Shown here: positions 43,539-52,949 of the stretch, piece after piece
Position numbering within the stretch: position 1 is the stretch's first letter
Layout of the letters: the number at the start of each line of letters is the position of its first letter
Assembly: GCA_902769525.1 (NCBI GenBank)
Contig: CACXPG010000001.1
Span: 124,001-188,000, forward strand
Direction of reading: 5' to 3'
Origin: an uncultured Bacteroidia bacterium
GTDB taxonomy: Bacteria; Bacteroidota; Bacteroidia; Bacteroidales; UBA932
DNA length: 64,000 nt
Program-made: the position numbers and the translations under genes
The notes under the pieces: generated by a model
What the model saw: only the letters and a program-made list of their open reading frames with translations
What the model was told of the DNA's origin: nothing
The model's database searches: none

Positions 43539-44132
43539 CTACTGGAGGCGGGAGAGGAAGTTAGCAAGCTTTCTCATCGCGATACCGCGGTGGGATATGG
43601 CGTTTTTCTGGTTTTCGCTCATCTCGGCAAAGGTGCAGCTGCATCCGTCCGGGATGAAGATGGAGTCGTAGCCGAAGCCGCCCTCTCCGCTTTCTTTCTC
43701 GGCGATTGTTCCGTTCATGGTTCCCTCGAATGTGTAGAGCGTGCCTTTGTGGATGAGGGTGACAACCGTACGGAACCTGGCGGCGCGGATGTTCTTCTTG
43801 CGTTTGTCAACTCTTGTGAGTTCGTCCAGAAGCTTTGCGCGGTTGGCGGCATCGTCGTGGCCTTCGCCCGCATATCTGGCGGAATAGACGCCAGGAGCTC
43901 CGCCCAGAGAAGGCACTTCAAGAGCAGTGTCATCGGCGAAGCAGGTCTTGCCGAACTTGTTCCACACAAACTGGCATTTCATCTTTGAGTTGGCCTCGAT
44001 GGTGGCCCCTGTTTCCGGAATATCCCCTCTGTAGCCGAGCTTTTTCGGCATGATTAGTGTAACATTCTTGCCCAGGATGTCAGATGCTTCTTTGAGTTTG
44101 TGAGAATTGCCAGTTGCGAATACCAGTTCCAT
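43539..44132 (-). CDS. rdgB: RdgB/HAM1-type non-canonical purine NTP pyrophosphatase
   Basis: 197 residues. MELVFATGNSHKLKEASDIL (SGNxxK-type substrate loop), FADDTALEV with catalytic Asp, GVYSARYAGEGHDD, GGFGYDSIFIP and ISHRGIAM are all in place. It removes ITP, dITP and XTP from the nucleotide pool. First gene of the rdgB-recO unit; minus-strand -7 element TAACTTTG at 44153-44160, divergent from the S41 protease. Confidence 0.96.
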   Translation of the reverse strand: MELVFATGNSHKLKEASDILGKNVTLIMPKKLGYRGDIPETGATIEANSKMKCQFVWNKFGKTCFADDTALEVPSLGGAPGVYSARYAGEGHDDAANRAKLLDELTRVDKRKKNIRAARFRTVVTLIHKGTLYTFEGTMNGTIAEKESGEGGFGYDSIFIPDGCSCTFAEMSENQKNAISHRGIAMRKLANFLSRLQ

Positions 44133-44152
44133 AGTTCATATTATTACTTACC

Positions 44153-44181
44153 CAAAGTTAGCAAAAGTTTTACTATTTTTG
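44153..44181. promoter_or_regulatory. Divergent -7 elements of rdgB and the S41 protease
   Basis: Minus-strand TAACTTTG at 44153-44160 and plus-strand TATTTTTG at 44174-44181. Confidence 0.6.
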
Positions 44182-44199
44182 AAATGTTTGAAAAAAGAT

Positions 44200-45909
44200 A
44201 TGTCAATGTCCATTAATCATACAAAACGACTGTTCAGAACGGCCTTTGCCGCCGGATTCCTTGTTCTGGCACTGGCCTTTATCTCAACGCGGACATCAGC
44301 CCAGAGCCGCAACTTCAAGCTCACGCAAAGTCTGGAAATCCAGTACAACATTCTCCGCACTCTCGCCACGGAATATGTTGATACGGTTAACTTCTCAAAA
44401 CTGGTCAACTTCGGCATAGACGCTATGCTGGAGTCCATTGACCCTTACACCGAGTTTGTTCCGGAAGAGAACGAGGAGACTATCGAGATGATGACAACAG
44501 CATCTTACGGCGGCATCGGAGCCACCATCCGCAAAGACTCTCTTGGCGTGATGATTATGCAGGCATACGAGAACTCCCCTGCCGTCCGCTACAACCTGGA
44601 GCCGGGAGACATCATAATGAAAATCGACGGCCAGGACATCAGCAAGCTCCCCGTAGACGAGTGCAGCAAAAAGATGAGGGGAAATCCGGGAACGCAGGTC
44701 AAGTTCATGATTAAGAAAGGCCGTACCGGAAATGTGGTGGAAAGAGTTGTAACGAGAGACAAAGTCCACACTTCAGATGTTCCGTACTGGGGCTTTCTGG
44801 ATTTTCCGGAAGAAAGCAAGCTGATGAAAGACAGCAATGTTGTATTTGACAAAGGCAAAGACGCGATTGGATACATAAAGTTGAGCAGCTTCACCCTCAA
44901 CGGCTCGGAAGACGTGCGCAAGGCCCTGATTCAGCTGAAAGAATGGGGCGCAAACCGCATAGTTCTGGACCTCAGGGGCAATGGCGGAGGACTTATGGAC
45001 GAGGCAACAGACATTGTTTCCCTGTTTGTTCCAAAGGGCACGCTGGTGGCAACGGCCAAAGGCCGAGGACCAGGAGCCAACTTCGAGTGCGTAACGGACA
45101 AAGAACCGGTTGATACTCTCATCCCTTTAATGGTTCTCACGAGCTCTTCATCCGCTTCTTCCTCAGAGATTGTAGCCGGAGCGCTGCAGGATCTGGACAG
45201 GGCCGTGATTATGGGAACCCGCACCTACGGCAAGGGGCTGGTTCAGAGTTTCCGTCCTGTAGGTTACAGCGGAAAGCTGAAGCTCACAATCGCCAAGTAC
45301 TATACCCCTAGCGGCCGATGCATCCAGATACTGGACTATGCTCACCGAAACTCGGACGGAAGCGTGGGAGCCGTGCCCGATTCGCTGAAGAAAGCCTTCA
45401 AGACAAAAGGCGGCAGAACAGTTTACGACGGTGGAGGAATTACTCCGGACGTGGAAATCAAAGGCCAGTATTACAGCCGCCCGGTTCTGGCTTTAAGCCT
45501 GAGCGGAATAATGGAAGAATACGCGGTTGAGTTCTACAAGAAAAACACAGAGAGCAACGACACGGAAATAGCCGGAGGATTCAGGATGACGGACACGCAG
45601 TGGGAAGACTTCGTGAAGTTCGCCGCCCAGAAGAAGTTTGACCACCGTTCTTCCGCTGAGGTTGTCTTTGACCAGATGCTCAGAGAAGCCAAGGCGGAAG
45701 GCCTGTACGAGAAAGACAAGGAAGCCTACGATCTTCTGGCTTCAAAGGTAAAGATCTCAAAAGAAGAAGTTCTGAATCTTTATCGCGATGAAATCCAGCC
45801 TCTTATGGAAGAGGAAATCATACATAAGTACGCCTTCACGGCTCCGCGAATCCGCCACATGCTAGACTATGATGTCCAGCTCTGGAGAGCTGTTGCCGCC
45901 TGGAAATAA
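44200..45909 (+). CDS. S41 C-terminal processing peptidase
   Basis: 569 residues. A signal sequence/anchor (about 1-36), a PDZ domain (about 110-190: YGGIGATIRKDSLGVMI, GDIIMKIDG) and the S41 protease domain with DLRGNGGG, the Ser nucleophile in SSSSASSSEIVAGAL and Lys in TYGKGLVQS. A helical C-terminus follows. Periplasmic Prc/CtpA-type enzyme acting on protein C-termini. ATG 44200 or 44206 are both plausible; longer frames run through the promoter. Followed by the GH3 gene after 2 nt. Confidence 0.92.
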   Translation: MSMSINHTKRLFRTAFAAGFLVLALAFISTRTSAQSRNFKLTQSLEIQYNILRTLATEYVDTVNFSKLVNFGIDAMLESIDPYTEFVPEENEETIEMMTTASYGGIGATIRKDSLGVMIMQAYENSPAVRYNLEPGDIIMKIDGQDISKLPVDECSKKMRGNPGTQVKFMIKKGRTGNVVERVVTRDKVHTSDVPYWGFLDFPEESKLMKDSNVVFDKGKDAIGYIKLSSFTLNGSEDVRKALIQLKEWGANRIVLDLRGNGGGLMDEATDIVSLFVPKGTLVATAKGRGPGANFECVTDKEPVDTLIPLMVLTSSSSASSSEIVAGALQDLDRAVIMGTRTYGKGLVQSFRPVGYSGKLKLTIAKYYTPSGRCIQILDYAHRNSDGSVGAVPDSLKKAFKTKGGRTVYDGGGITPDVEIKGQYYSRPVLALSLSGIMEEYAVEFYKKNTESNDTEIAGGFRMTDTQWEDFVKFAAQKKFDHRSSAEVVFDQMLREAKAEGLYEKDKEAYDLLASKVKISKEEVLNLYRDEIQPLMEEEIIHKYAFTAPRIRHMLDYDVQLWRAVAAWK

Positions 45910-45911
45910 CT

Positions 45912-47525
45912 ATGGGAAAGAAAACTGCACGGATAATTAACAAAGCCGTCCTGGCCTGGGGCAGGAGTTATCTGGAAGAAATCGAGAAAAGCAAGTCCAT
46001 GGCTCCTGAGCTCCAGCAGAAAGTGTTCAGAAAACTGATGGAAGGCGGGCGGCAGACTCTCTTCGGGAAAGAGAGGGACTTTGACAGCATAAAAGGCCTC
46101 AGCGATTTCCAGAGCAGAGTGAAACTTTCCAGGTATGACGACATCGCTCCTTACATAACCCGCATCCGCAGCGGAGAAGACTATGTGCTCTGGAACCAGA
46201 AAGTCAGATGGTTTGCAAAATCAAGCGGCACGTCTTCGGACAAGAGCAAGTACATCCCGATAACCAAAGACTCTCTCTACGGCACGCATTTCAAGGGTAT
46301 GAAGATGATGCTCTTCAACTATGCTCATCTTAACCCGGACAGCCACATTTTTTCTTCATATGCCCTTACTCTTGGCGGAAGCGTCGCTCCCGACCAGCTC
46401 TCCGGAGGAAATGTGTTTGACGGAGACCTTTCGGCCGTAATGCTCCGCAATTCTCCCGCGGCTGTGGAACTTCTCAGAACGCCTTGCAGAAAGACCGCGC
46501 TTGTGGCAGATTTTGCAACCAAAGTTGACTTGATCTGCAAGGAGAGCACCAGAAAAAACGTAAGCAACTTTGCCGGAGTGCCGAGCTGGAACCTGGTGCT
46601 TATGAACAAGGTCCTGGAATATACGGGCAAGAGCAACCTTCTGGAAGTCTGGCCGGATATGGAACTTTTCATGCACGGGGGCATCAGCTTTGAGCCGTAC
46701 AGAGAGATCTACAAGAAACTGATTCCTTCGGACAATATGCACTACCTGGAGAACTACAATGCCTCCGAGGGCTACTTCGCTTTCCAGGACACTCTCGAAG
46801 GCGGAAACGGAATGCTTCTCACCGTAAACAACGGCATCTTCTACGAGTTTATTCCGTTCAGCAAGTTCAACGATGCTCTTGATGGAGACAATTCCAGCAT
46901 CGTTCCGCTCGAAGGCGTGCAGGCGGGCATAGACTACGCCATAGTCATCTCCACAGTCGGCGGACTTTGGAGATATATGCCGGAAGACCTGGTGCGCTTC
47001 ACTTCCACAGATCCTTACCGCCTGATCGTTACCGGCAGGACAAAGATGTTCATCAACGCCTTCGGAGAGGAACTGATGATCAACAACGCCGAGCAGGCCA
47101 TTGCCGCGGCTTCTGCAAAATGCGGGCTGGAAATCACGGACTACACCGCCGCCCCGGAGTTTATGAATGTAGAAGGCTCAGCCATGGCTCAAGGCTGCCA
47201 TGTGTGGGCAATAGAGTTCAACGATGCTCTGCGCAACCCTCAAAGCCCGGACTTCAAGCCGGAAGCCGTCGAGGAGTTCGCCGAGATTCTGGACAGGGAA
47301 ATCCAGAAAGTCAACTCAGACTACGAGGCCAAGCGTTCCCCTGGTTCAACGATGCGGCGGCTCCAGATTCTGCCACTCGCTCCGGGCTCCTTCTACCGCT
47401 GGATGGAATCTCGCGGAAAGACCGGCGGGCAGAACAAGGTCCCTCGCCTGTGGAAAGACCAGAAGTACATCAGCCAGCTTAAAGACATGGCCGGTTCATC
47501 CCTGCAGAAAAACCCGGAAAAATGA
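45912..47525 (+). CDS. GH3 family acyl-adenylating enzyme
   Basis: 537 residues. The ATP-binding motif KSSGTSSDKSKYIPI (about 97-112), YNASEGYFAFQD and LWRYMPEDLVRF/GRTKMFINAFGEEL match the GH3 (auxin-responsive) acyl-acid amido synthetase family, ANL superfamily. Plant members join amino acids to hormones; bacterial members are mostly uncharacterised. It is coupled to the next gene by a 4-nt ATGA overlap, so the two probably work on the same acyl substrate. Confidence 0.9.
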   Translation: MGKKTARIINKAVLAWGRSYLEEIEKSKSMAPELQQKVFRKLMEGGRQTLFGKERDFDSIKGLSDFQSRVKLSRYDDIAPYITRIRSGEDYVLWNQKVRWFAKSSGTSSDKSKYIPITKDSLYGTHFKGMKMMLFNYAHLNPDSHIFSSYALTLGGSVAPDQLSGGNVFDGDLSAVMLRNSPAAVELLRTPCRKTALVADFATKVDLICKESTRKNVSNFAGVPSWNLVLMNKVLEYTGKSNLLEVWPDMELFMHGGISFEPYREIYKKLIPSDNMHYLENYNASEGYFAFQDTLEGGNGMLLTVNNGIFYEFIPFSKFNDALDGDNSSIVPLEGVQAGIDYAIVISTVGGLWRYMPEDLVRFTSTDPYRLIVTGRTKMFINAFGEELMINNAEQAIAAASAKCGLEITDYTAAPEFMNVEGSAMAQGCHVWAIEFNDALRNPQSPDFKPEAVEEFAEILDREIQKVNSDYEAKRSPGSTMRRLQILPLAPGSFYRWMESRGKTGGQNKVPRLWKDQKYISQLKDMAGSSLQKNPEK

Positions 47526-48628
47526 TCGTTGAAGATTTTATAAGCAGGATATTCTCTATTGGAAAGCACCCTTCTCCTAAGGAAGAGTTCGAGGCGCTGG
47601 CTCTGGAGGCATTCGAGTTCCAGAGAGAGCATTGCAAGGTTTACAGGGAATTTCTCGACCTGACCGAGAAAGGAGACTTCCACCCGTCATCTGTAGCTGA
47701 AATACCTTTCCTTCCTATCCGCTTTTTCAAAAGCCGGGATATCCTTTCCGCCCCCGCGTCCGGAAACAGCATTGTCTTTACCTCCAGCGCCACAACCGGA
47801 ATGGTTCCTTCTCACCATATAGTCCACGACATATCGGTCTATGAAAAGAGTTTTACAGAAGGCTTCGGGCTCTTCTACGGAGATAGCGGAACCTATAACC
47901 TTCTGGCCCTTCTGCCGTCCTATCTGGAGAGAAAAGGCTCGTCGCTGGTGTATATGGCGGAAAAACTCATCGCCCGTGCAAAGGCAAACGGAGCGGAAGG
48001 CGGGTTCTATCTCTACAATCACGATGAACTTCTTTCTGATTTGAAGCGCCTCCAGGCAGAAAGCCCAAAACAGAAGACCATACTTCTTGGAGTGAGCTTC
48101 GCGCTGCTGGATTTTGCCTCGTTTGTCGCGGAGCAGATTCCTGACACTCAGGAAAGAAGAAGGATCTTCAGCGATGTGGTGATAATGGAAACAGGCGGGA
48201 TGAAAGGCCGTGGGGAGGAACTCTCCCGGGAAGAACTCCACAGAAGACTCGCCAACGGGTTTGCCGGAGGAAGGATAGACTCCGAATACGGAATGTGCGA
48301 ACTCCTGAGCCAGGCATACTCCTTTCCTGTCGAAGGCTTTGCCCAGGCAAGGAACGTGGATGGAGTGTTCTTCACTCCGCCGTGGATGAGGGTTATGACA
48401 CGTGACTTTCTGGATTCTTTGAGAATCACCGTCAGAGAACCGTATTCAACCGGGGGCCTTGACATCATAGACCTGGCAAACATCTATTCCTGCTGCTTCA
48501 TAGAAACCGAGGACCAGGGCCGGGTATTCTATGCCTGCAACGCAAAGAAAAGCGTCCATCCTCCTTTTACGGTTGACGGACGCATAAAAAACTCGGAGCG
48601 CCGCGGCTGCAATATGCTGATAGAATAA
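47522..48628 (+). CDS. LuxE-like acyl-protein synthetase family protein
   Basis: 368 residues. IPFLPIRFFKSRDILS, VFTSSATTGMVPSHHIV (adenylate-forming loop), LLALLPSYLERKGSSLVYM and the late SEYGMCELLSQAYS/DIIDLANIYSCCFIETEDQGRV follow the LuxE/acyl-protein synthetase pattern, another ANL branch. In LuxE a cysteine accepts the acyl chain; Cys residues near the C-terminus are candidates here. It ends exactly where the convergent DUF2723 gene ends. Confidence 0.85.
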   Translation: MIVEDFISRIFSIGKHPSPKEEFEALALEAFEFQREHCKVYREFLDLTEKGDFHPSSVAEIPFLPIRFFKSRDILSAPASGNSIVFTSSATTGMVPSHHIVHDISVYEKSFTEGFGLFYGDSGTYNLLALLPSYLERKGSSLVYMAEKLIARAKANGAEGGFYLYNHDELLSDLKRLQAESPKQKTILLGVSFALLDFASFVAEQIPDTQERRRIFSDVVIMETGGMKGRGEELSREELHRRLANGFAGGRIDSEYGMCELLSQAYSFPVEGFAQARNVDGVFFTPPWMRVMTRDFLDSLRITVREPYSTGGLDIIDLANIYSCCFIETEDQGRVFYACNAKKSVHPPFTVDGRIKNSERRGCNMLIE

Positions 48629-51600
48629 CTATACAGCGGCCTCAGCAGCCCCCTCCTGGCTCTCTTCTGGCTCGTCGTCCGGAAGTGTCTGTCCCAGGGC
48701 TGCCTTCAGGTAAGTGTTGATAGTGTCGTGCAGAGAATCTGCCTTTTCCTTCAAGCCGGCCTTCTTGTATGAATCAGCAATCCAGAGCAGATAGTAAATA
48801 TTGTTCTGGAACTTCTCCATAGAGAAGAGCTCTCCCTTGTAAGGCTTGGACAGAAGCTTGACGTGATCCAGGGTTTCGGAGACAAACCTGTCGCCCAGTG
48901 ATTCTGCCTTTTCCGTTTCTCCACAGGCTAGATAAACATTTACAGCATCTATGACAGCCAGGTCGTTGACGGAGGAAATCAAAGAGTTGTTCAGAGGGAA
49001 GTTCTTGTCCGGCATAACTTCCTGCATTCTGTCCAGAAGTTTAACAGCCTGCTCGGCCTTATCCTCGGCGACCAGGAACTTTGCTGTGTTGACCATCATG
49101 TCTCTGGTGGAAATCAGAGAGTTGAAGGTAAGCAGGTTCTGGTAGTCCATGTTTACAGGAGCAGCCAGGGACTCAAAGCGGTAAACGTTCATCATCCTGT
49201 TGTAGAGAGTGTCCGCGCCGGCGTTCTGGTCCAGGTTGTCGTTCCTCAGGCCGGTCATGCTCTTGATTGGGACAAACTTGAATCCGAATCCCTCCCACTG
49301 CAGATAGTCCTTGATTCCTATGTTGATGTCTCCACCTCTCTGGAGGAAGTACAGCGGACGGTCCCAGTTGTAGTTGGACAGAAGGTCCAGTGTCATCAGC
49401 GATGTCTTCTCTATGCTGCTCACTCCGTCAGGAATGTTAAGCTGGATAAACTCAGGTATCTTGTCGTAATCCTTAGGGGAAACTATGCCGTACTTGATTG
49501 CATTCTCCTTGTTCACCGGAACAATGAAATGGCGGCCGACAATGATGCTGTGATCCTTGTTGTCTCCCATCTTGACCTTGACTGAAGGGTCTTTTAGAAC
49601 CTTGATCAGTTCGGAAGCCAGAACCGGCTCGTTCACGTAGTCGGCTACCGGAACAAAGTCGTTCTTTCCGTAGTAGTAGTCTTTCTTCTCCAGAGTGAAC
49701 GGAACAGGGTCGCTCTCGTACTGCTTGCATTTCATCTGGTCTATGTACCAGTCGGTTCCAAGCAGAGATGTGTTCATTATCCTCACGTCTGTCCTCACTC
49801 CTTCCACTTCCTGGATGTACCACAGAGGGAAGGTATCGTTGTCGCCGTGAGTCACAAGAATGGCATTCTGCCCAAGAGCCGCTAGATAGTTGTAGGCCAT
49901 GTCGCGGCAGGTGTATCTTCCGCTTCTGTCGTGGTCGTCCCAGGTCTGGGAAACCATCTGCACCGGAACCAGCAGGCAGAGAGCGCCAGCCACAACGGCC
50001 GGGGCTGCACTCTTGGAGCTGAACAGCTTTTCAAGCTTGTCGCCGAGCCACAGGACAGCAAAGCCGATCCAGATAGTGAAGGCGTAGAAGGATCCCGCAT
50101 AGGCGTAGTCCCTCTCTCTTGGCTGATAAGGCGGCTGGTTGAGGTAAAGCACTACTGCTATTCCCGTAAGGAAGAAAAGCAGGAACGTTACCAGAGTGTT
50201 TCGCTTGTCGTGACGAAGCTGGTACAGAAGACCTATTATTCCCAATATCAGAGGCAGAAGGTAGAAATGGTTCTTGGCTCTGCTGCTGATGACGTATGCA
50301 GGGCCTTCAGACTGGTCGCCAAGGCGGGCCTTGTCTATGAAGCCGATGCCGCTCTCCCAGTTGCCCTTGTAGATGTCGCCCGGAACTGTAGCGTGAAGGT
50401 CGTTCTGCCTTCCTGCAAAGTTCCACAGGAAATATCTCCAGTACATGAAGTTCATCTGGTAGCCGAAGAAATACTTGAGGTTGGCGCCAAACGAAGGAGT
50501 CTGGTTAGGCCCGTTGCCTACACCCTCGGTATAAATCTGGTAGAACCTGTCATAAGAAGGGTCTGCATTAGACCACATTCTCGGGAAGAGCATCTTGTCT
50601 CCGTAAGAGGGCTGTGCAGGACCGTCCAGTTTCACGTACTTTCCGGTATTGTTGTCAAAGTTGTAGTAGTCCGGCGTGTCGACAGATTTCATGTGAGACT
50701 TGTAAGTCTGGCCGTAGAGCAGCGGCGCGGAACCGTACTGCTCACGGTTAAGATATCTGACCAGGGTATAAGGGTTGTCCGGCTGGTACTCGTTTGTTGG
50801 AGTGTTCACCGATGACCTTATAACCGTAACGGCAAATATAGAATAGCCGATGATGATTGCCAGAGTGCAGAGGAACACGTTGTTCCACAGAGCCTTTCCA
50901 CTCTTGTAAGACCTGTATGCCCCATAGAAGCAGGCGGCTATCACAAGCAGAACAAAGAAGGCCGCTCCGCTGTTCTTAGGCATGGAGAATCCGTTAACAA
51001 ACATCCTGTCTACAAATGCGGACAGGGCCGGAAGATAAGGGATGATTATCCAGTTGATCAAAACCAGGATGAAGCAGGAAACGAAGAACGCCTTCCACGC
51101 TCCCCAGGTTGTTACCTTGAACTTGCGGTAGTAGTAAATCATACCCAGAGCCGGTATGGTAAGCAGGTTCAGAAGATGGACTCCGATAGAAAATCCCATT
51201 ATGAAGGCAATCAGCACCAGCCACCGGTTGGCGTATGGCTCGTCTGCCTTCTCCTCCCACTTGAGCATGGCCCAGAACACCAGAGCCGTGGCAAGGGAGC
51301 TCATCGCGTAAACCTCGCCTTCTACAGCCGAGAACCAGAAAGTGTCAGACCAGCAGTATGCCAGGGAACCGACCAGTCCGGCGCCAATCACCTTGGCAAC
51401 ATTCGAGGCGGTAATGCCGACACCCCTCTTCTCCATCAGACGGCGTGCCAGATACACAATGGTCAGATAAAGAAGCATTATCGTCAACGCAGAGCAGATA
51501 GCGCTCATTGCATTTACCATCATTGCCGCATGATCCTTGTCCGCGAACATCGTGAAGAAACGGGCTATCACCTGGAATGTCGGGTTTCCAGGAGGGTGTC

Positions 51601-51751
51601 CCACCTCCAGCTTGTATGATGATGCTATGAATTCTCCGCAATCCCAGAAACTGGCTGTCGGCTCAATTGTGGACAGGTAGGTAAAAGATGCTATTGCCAA
51701 AACCACCACCGCCACAATATTGTTTATCCGGCTGAATTTTCTGTATTCCAT
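48629..51751 (-). CDS. DUF2723 membrane protein, PMT-like glycosyltransferase
   Basis: 1040 residues. FWDCGEFIASSYKLEVGHPPG near residue 35 is the DUF2723 hallmark and matches the acidic first-loop motif of GT-C (protein O-mannosyltransferase-like) enzymes. About ten helices fill the first 600 residues, then a large soluble domain and a TPR-like helical C-terminus (AEDKAEQAVKLLDRMQEVMP). It probably transfers lipid-linked sugars to exported proteins (inference from fold). Monocistronic, promoter TATCTTTG on the minus strand. Confidence 0.88.
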   Translation of the reverse strand: MEYRKFSRINNIVAVVVLAIASFTYLSTIEPTASFWDCGEFIASSYKLEVGHPPGNPTFQVIARFFTMFADKDHAAMMVNAMSAICSALTIMLLYLTIVYLARRLMEKRGVGITASNVAKVIGAGLVGSLAYCWSDTFWFSAVEGEVYAMSSLATALVFWAMLKWEEKADEPYANRWLVLIAFIMGFSIGVHLLNLLTIPALGMIYYYRKFKVTTWGAWKAFFVSCFILVLINWIIIPYLPALSAFVDRMFVNGFSMPKNSGAAFFVLLVIAACFYGAYRSYKSGKALWNNVFLCTLAIIIGYSIFAVTVIRSSVNTPTNEYQPDNPYTLVRYLNREQYGSAPLLYGQTYKSHMKSVDTPDYYNFDNNTGKYVKLDGPAQPSYGDKMLFPRMWSNADPSYDRFYQIYTEGVGNGPNQTPSFGANLKYFFGYQMNFMYWRYFLWNFAGRQNDLHATVPGDIYKGNWESGIGFIDKARLGDQSEGPAYVISSRAKNHFYLLPLILGIIGLLYQLRHDKRNTLVTFLLFFLTGIAVVLYLNQPPYQPRERDYAYAGSFYAFTIWIGFAVLWLGDKLEKLFSSKSAAPAVVAGALCLLVPVQMVSQTWDDHDRSGRYTCRDMAYNYLAALGQNAILVTHGDNDTFPLWYIQEVEGVRTDVRIMNTSLLGTDWYIDQMKCKQYESDPVPFTLEKKDYYYGKNDFVPVADYVNEPVLASELIKVLKDPSVKVKMGDNKDHSIIVGRHFIVPVNKENAIKYGIVSPKDYDKIPEFIQLNIPDGVSSIEKTSLMTLDLLSNYNWDRPLYFLQRGGDINIGIKDYLQWEGFGFKFVPIKSMTGLRNDNLDQNAGADTLYNRMMNVYRFESLAAPVNMDYQNLLTFNSLISTRDMMVNTAKFLVAEDKAEQAVKLLDRMQEVMPDKNFPLNNSLISSVNDLAVIDAVNVYLACGETEKAESLGDRFVSETLDHVKLLSKPYKGELFSMEKFQNNIYYLLWIADSYKKAGLKEKADSLHDTINTYLKAALGQTLPDDEPEESQEGAAEAAV

Positions 51752-51785
51752 TCTCTATTGTATTTCGTGCGTTTTGTGTAACGAG

Positions 51786-51814
51786 CAAAGATAAGAAAAC
51801 TTGCACTATCTTTG
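51786..51814. promoter_or_regulatory. Divergent -7 elements of DUF2723 and SUI1 genes
   Basis: Minus-strand TATCTTTG at 51786-51793 and plus-strand TATCTTTG at 51807-51814. Confidence 0.65.
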
Positions 51815-51832
51815 CATTTTGAATCTACGATT

Positions 51833-52180
51833 ATGGGAAAGAACGACTGGAAAAAGAGGGACGGAGTGGTTTTCTCCACCGACCCCAACTTCAAATATGA
51901 AACCCAAGACTCTGAGCAGCAGGCAGATACCTTGCCGGCAGACAAGCAGAGGCTGATTGTGGCCATTGACCGGAGCGGAAGAGCCGGAAAGCAGGTGACT
52001 CTCGTCAAGGGCTTTGTCGGAAGCGAGGACGACCTGTCAGACCTTGGCAAGAAACTCAAGACAAAGTGCGGCGTGGGAGGAAGCGTAAAGAACGGAGAGA
52101 TTATTATCCAGGGCGATTTCAGAGACAAGATAGTTGCCCTGCTGACACAGGACGGCTACAAGGCAAAACGAGGCAACTGA
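51833..52180 (+). CDS. SUI1/YciH family translation factor
   Basis: 115 residues. Disordered acidic N-terminus and the SUI1 fold from about 45: RLIVAIDRSGRAGKQVTLV, DLGKKLKTKCGVGG, GEIIIQGDFRDKIVALL. Related to eIF1 and bacterial YciH, which influence start-site fidelity. ATG 51833 is used because the TTG at 51812 lies within the -7 box. Followed after 4 nt by DUF4271. Confidence 0.93.
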   Translation: MGKNDWKKRDGVVFSTDPNFKYETQDSEQQADTLPADKQRLIVAIDRSGRAGKQVTLVKGFVGSEDDLSDLGKKLKTKCGVGGSVKNGEIIIQGDFRDKIVALLTQDGYKAKRGN

Positions 52181-52184
52181 CAAT

Positions 52185-52949
52185 ATGCTTCAGCACACGG
52201 CATACAATCCTTTCGACACTCTGGCCCAGGCTCTAAAGACAGATTTTCCGGACCAGACAGATGCCGCGCGCAACACTTTTTTCCTTGATGGCGACACAAC
52301 CGTCCTGACCAAAGATTCATCGGTGAGCATAACTCAGGCCTGGAGCGGCACCAAACTGGCTCCGGGGAGCGCAGTTGACACTCCGGCAGTCAAGACACCC
52401 GCCCAAAAGTATGCGGATATGGGTATCGTGCTGCTGCTGATTGTCTTCTTTCTTGTGGCCACGGGAAGAATCATTGAAGGCCTGGGCAGGGCTTTCTGGG
52501 CCTCTCTGCTGATGAAAAGGCAGATAGAAGTAGATGACGACCTTACCCTGAGTTCATCCAGAAACATCGCGTTCTTCTTCCTGTTCCCTGTGGCGGTGTT
52601 CGCACTTGCCCCTTCTACGGAGTATTTTGTGCTGGTGCTGGCCGCCTGCGCAGTTTACCTGGCTTTAAAGTACGGAATTCTGGCGGTGCTGGACTATGTC
52701 AACGGCACAAACGTATTCAAGTTTATTGTACGGGTGGGCGCAAATTATCTGATAATGGCCGTGCCGTTCCTGCTTTTGTATAAGATAAACCCTTATCTTT
52801 CTTTGCTTTGCGCAATACCGGCCATACTGTATCTGGTTATGGTGTCGAGGATTATTCTGAAAAACAATTTTTCTGTTTTTTTCTACATTTTGTACATTTG
52901 CACCCTCGAACTGCTGCCTGCAGCTGTTCTGATTAGACTGTTTGTGTAA
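52185..52949 (+). CDS. DUF4271 membrane protein
   Basis: 254 residues. A soluble N-terminal stretch is followed by about six helices from residue 80 (IVLLLIVFFLVATGRIIEGL, NIAFFFLFPVAVFALAP and further), with the DUF4271 pattern. It stands directly before hemD in Bacteroidetes, as here (1-nt overlap TAATG). Function unknown. Confidence 0.85.
   Translation: MLQHTAYNPFDTLAQALKTDFPDQTDAARNTFFLDGDTTVLTKDSSVSITQAWSGTKLAPGSAVDTPAVKTPAQKYADMGIVLLLIVFFLVATGRIIEGLGRAFWASLLMKRQIEVDDDLTLSSSRNIAFFFLFPVAVFALAPSTEYFVLVLAACAVYLALKYGILAVLDYVNGTNVFKFIVRVGANYLIMAVPFLLLYKINPYLSLLCAIPAILYLVMVSRIILKNNFSVFFYILYICTLELLPAAVLIRLFV

Noticed and set aside
44107-44199. Longer start of the S41 protease
   Set aside because: It would overlap rdgB and both divergent -7 elements; a signal sequence starts after ATG 44200.
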